A DNA stretch of 64,000 bases from Chryseobacterium taiwanense (GTDB taxonomy: Bacteria; Bacteroidota; Bacteroidia; Flavobacteriales; Weeksellaceae): contig NZ_JWTA01000005.1 of assembly GCF_000813825.1 (NCBI RefSeq), positions 124,001-188,000 of the forward strand, written 5' to 3'. The translations under genes and the position numbers were made by a program. Under the pieces are notes generated by a model. It did not search any database and had not been told where the DNA came from. It saw nothing but the letters and a program-made list of their open reading frames with translations. Position 1 is the stretch's first letter; every line of letters begins with the position of its first letter. This document shows positions 62,449-64,000 of the stretch, piece by piece.

Positions 62449-64000
62449 TTATTTTACAGAAATCTCATCTACAAAAATATAAGCATCTCCGCCTGCTCCC
62501 TGATGCCACTCAGGAAGTTTTCCGAAATGATAAGCTTTTACTTTGATATAACGAGCTTCAGTTGGTAAAACTTCTGCAGAAAGGGCTTTTACCTGAACCT
62601 TTTCATCTTTTGGATCAAGGGAATTATTTACTGTTTCCAACAGAACGTAATCTTTACCATTCATTGAAGCATAGTATTCAACTTTTTTCGGCAATAAAAT
62701 CCATGCCTTGCTATCCTGAAGAAAGGTAGCCATCAATTGGGTGATTTTCTGAGGAGACTTCATATCGATAATTGCTTCAAAAGTCTGTCCCTGATAGCCT
62801 AGCCATTCTCCTTTTCTCCAGTTGGCATCGCCGTTGATTCCGTCAATTAAAGATAATTTTCCGCTTGCAGTATATTGCGGAGTAGGAGTAGCATTCACCG
62901 TGATATCCCAGTTATTCGGTCTTCTGTTGAAGTTGGCCGTTACAATTGAGCTTTTTTCACCTTTTCTTTCTGCATATGCTGAAACTTGTGTTGTTTTTGT
63001 AATCGTAAACGGTCCGTTGTATGCTTTGAAGGTCTTTCTGACGTTTGCATCCCCTTCATCCATGGTCATATAATAAATTTTATCATCAGGATTCAAAGCT
63101 GTGATTTCAACCTTGGTATTAAGATCAAAAATTCTTTCTGCAGCGATAACTGGAGTGGCTGTCAACTCATCGTATTTGTAATCTTTGAAAGATTTTGCAT
63201 TTTCAAAACCAAGTTTCTTAAGCTCGTCTTTACTTGTATTTTTTGTGATGGTTCTTGTGGTTCCGTCCTCCAAATGAATTTTAACCTCATCAAAATAAGG
63301 TTTTGTTGTCTGCCATTCCGGTAATCCGGGAGTTACAGAATAAATTCCCATTGAACTCAAAATATACCAAGCACTCATCTGTCCGCAATCTTCATTTCCG
63401 ATCAATCCATCCGGAGCATTTTTGTAATAGTTATCAAGAATGTATTTGATTTTTGCATCCGTTTTCTCAGGCTTTCCTACATAATTATAAAGATAGGCAA
63501 TGTGGTGACTTGGCTCGTTTCCTTGAGCGTACTGTCCGATCAAACCTGTGATATCGACTTGTTCTCTACCTGTTGTTTTGTCAGGAGCTGAGAAAATAGC
63601 ATCGATAAATTGTTCAAATTTTTCCTTTCCTCCGTGAGCAGCAATTAATCCCGGAATATCCTGTTGAACGGAGTAGGAGTAGTGCCAAGAATTTCCCTCT
63701 GTGTAATTGTTATTCACCTCTCTCGGCTCAAATGGTTCATACCAGTTTCCATTTTTTCTGGGCTGCATGAATCCGTTCTTTGGATTGTATAGATTTTTCC
63801 AGTTTTGAGAACGTTTCATGAAATATTGGTAATCCTCTTTTTTACCTAGAATTTTAGCCATCTGAGCGATACACCAGTCGTCATAAGCATATTCTACTGT
63901 TTTAGAAACACTTTCGTGCTCATCGTCAATAGCGATATAATTGTTGTGTTTGTAAGCATTTAATCCAAAAATATCCAGCATAGCCGAATTTTTAGAGGCC
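62449..64000 (-). CDS. GH92-family glycoside hydrolase (alpha-mannosidase-like), 5' end missing
   Basis: Open to the right edge (no stop between the ATG at 63981 and base 64000), so the gene is cut and 517 residues are visible of an expected ~750-950. Present are the second half of the GH92 catalytic domain with 'EYAYDDWCIAQMAKILG', 'NEPSHHIAYLYNYVG' and 'GNEDCGQMSAWYILSSMG', then a chitobiase-like domain and a C-terminal F5/8 (discoidin) carbohydrate-binding domain ('NWRKGEWLGYQGQTFEAIID'). Exo-alpha-1,2-mannosidases of this family are calcium-dependent and secreted. No SusCD pair is visible next to it. Confidence 0.92.
   Translation of the reverse strand, partial: ASKNSAMLDIFGLNAYKHNNYIAIDDEHESVSKTVEYAYDDWCIAQMAKILGKKEDYQYFMKRSQNWKNLYNPKNGFMQPRKNGNWYEPFEPREVNNNYTEGNSWHYSYSVQQDIPGLIAAHGGKEKFEQFIDAIFSAPDKTTGREQVDITGLIGQYAQGNEPSHHIAYLYNYVGKPEKTDAKIKYILDNYYKNAPDGLIGNEDCGQMSAWYILSSMGIYSVTPGLPEWQTTKPYFDEVKIHLEDGTTRTITKNTSKDELKKLGFENAKSFKDYKYDELTATPVIAAERIFDLNTKVEITALNPDDKIYYMTMDEGDANVRKTFKAYNGPFTITKTTQVSAYAERKGEKSSIVTANFNRRPNNWDITVNATPTPQYTASGKLSLIDGINGDANWRKGEWLGYQGQTFEAIIDMKSPQKITQLMATFLQDSKAWILLPKKVEYYASMNGKDYVLLETVNNSLDPKDEKVQVKALSAEVLPTEARYIKVKAYHFGKLPEWHQGAGGDAYIFVDEISVK

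Noticed and set aside
1..64000. tRNA, rRNA, CRISPR arrays, insertion sequences, prophage and origins
   Set aside because: No sequence with these features was found in gaps or genes; all gaps are under about 330 bases.

Overview
The window looks like chromosomal DNA of a Bacteroidota bacterium of the Flavobacteriia, most likely Chryseobacterium or a close Weeksellaceae relative. This is judged from gene content and style, not from a database search. The signs are very low G+C, an LpxC-FabZ fusion, the type IX secretion regulator PorX, a protein with a T9SS sorting tail, many SusC-like, PorT-like and AsmA-like envelope proteins, LytS/LytTR signalling, and promoters of the Bacteroidota type (TAnnTTTG at about -7) in front of many genes. 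No rRNA, tRNA, CRISPR array, insertion sequence or phage gene was seen. Both ends cut a gene: an outer-membrane protein on the left and a GH92 mannosidase on the right.

Layout. 1-11050 is the end of an exopolysaccharide/capsule locus: an outer-membrane barrel protein, a small sugar-phosphate transferase, a DUF3575 protein, a Wzc-like tyrosine autokinase, an EpsG-type polymerase, three glycosyltransferases, a second and larger initiating sugar-phosphate transferase, and RfbC. The middle of this block is visibly more A+T-rich than its surroundings. 11100-24200 holds housekeeping genes: rimO, rlpA-like, xth, porX, an HD hydrolase, and a lipid A block (lpxD, lpxC-fabZ, lpxA, efp, a second LpxD-like gene), then sucD and a PorT-like barrel. 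24200-30400 holds a Tat-signal protein, a NatAB-type ABC exporter, a T9SS mini-protein, hemB, a lipoprotein carbonic anhydrase and an orphan protein. 30500-38900 holds lptB with an unusual C-terminal extension, a baeRF-like protein, an MsbA-like exporter, a WYL regulator facing a DinB protein, lipoproteins, a PduO-type adenosyltransferase and thiamine pyrophosphokinase.

38900-45000 has a lipoprotein phosphatase, the polyamine pair speA/speB around an opposing HAD phosphatase, and an alkylation-repair pair (an Ada-like AraC-Ogt fusion and alkB). alkB is bracketed by inverted copies of an ~80-bp palindromic element. 45000-53000 carries a CocE-type peptidase, a SusC/TonB-like receptor, a BON/SH3 pair, a dicarboxylate symporter and a PhyH dioxygenase. 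53070-59008 is a divergent locus: a kelch lipoprotein, a DUF4907 lipoprotein, and a LytS kinase with a LytTR regulator on one side; a DUF4270 lipoprotein and an outer-membrane barrel on the other. Between them lie three direct repeats at an exact 21-bp period, the layout expected of LytTR binding sites. This is the best candidate for an uncharacterised, self-contained envelope-signalling system in the window. 59100-64000 has a giant AsmA-like protein and the GH92 enzyme.
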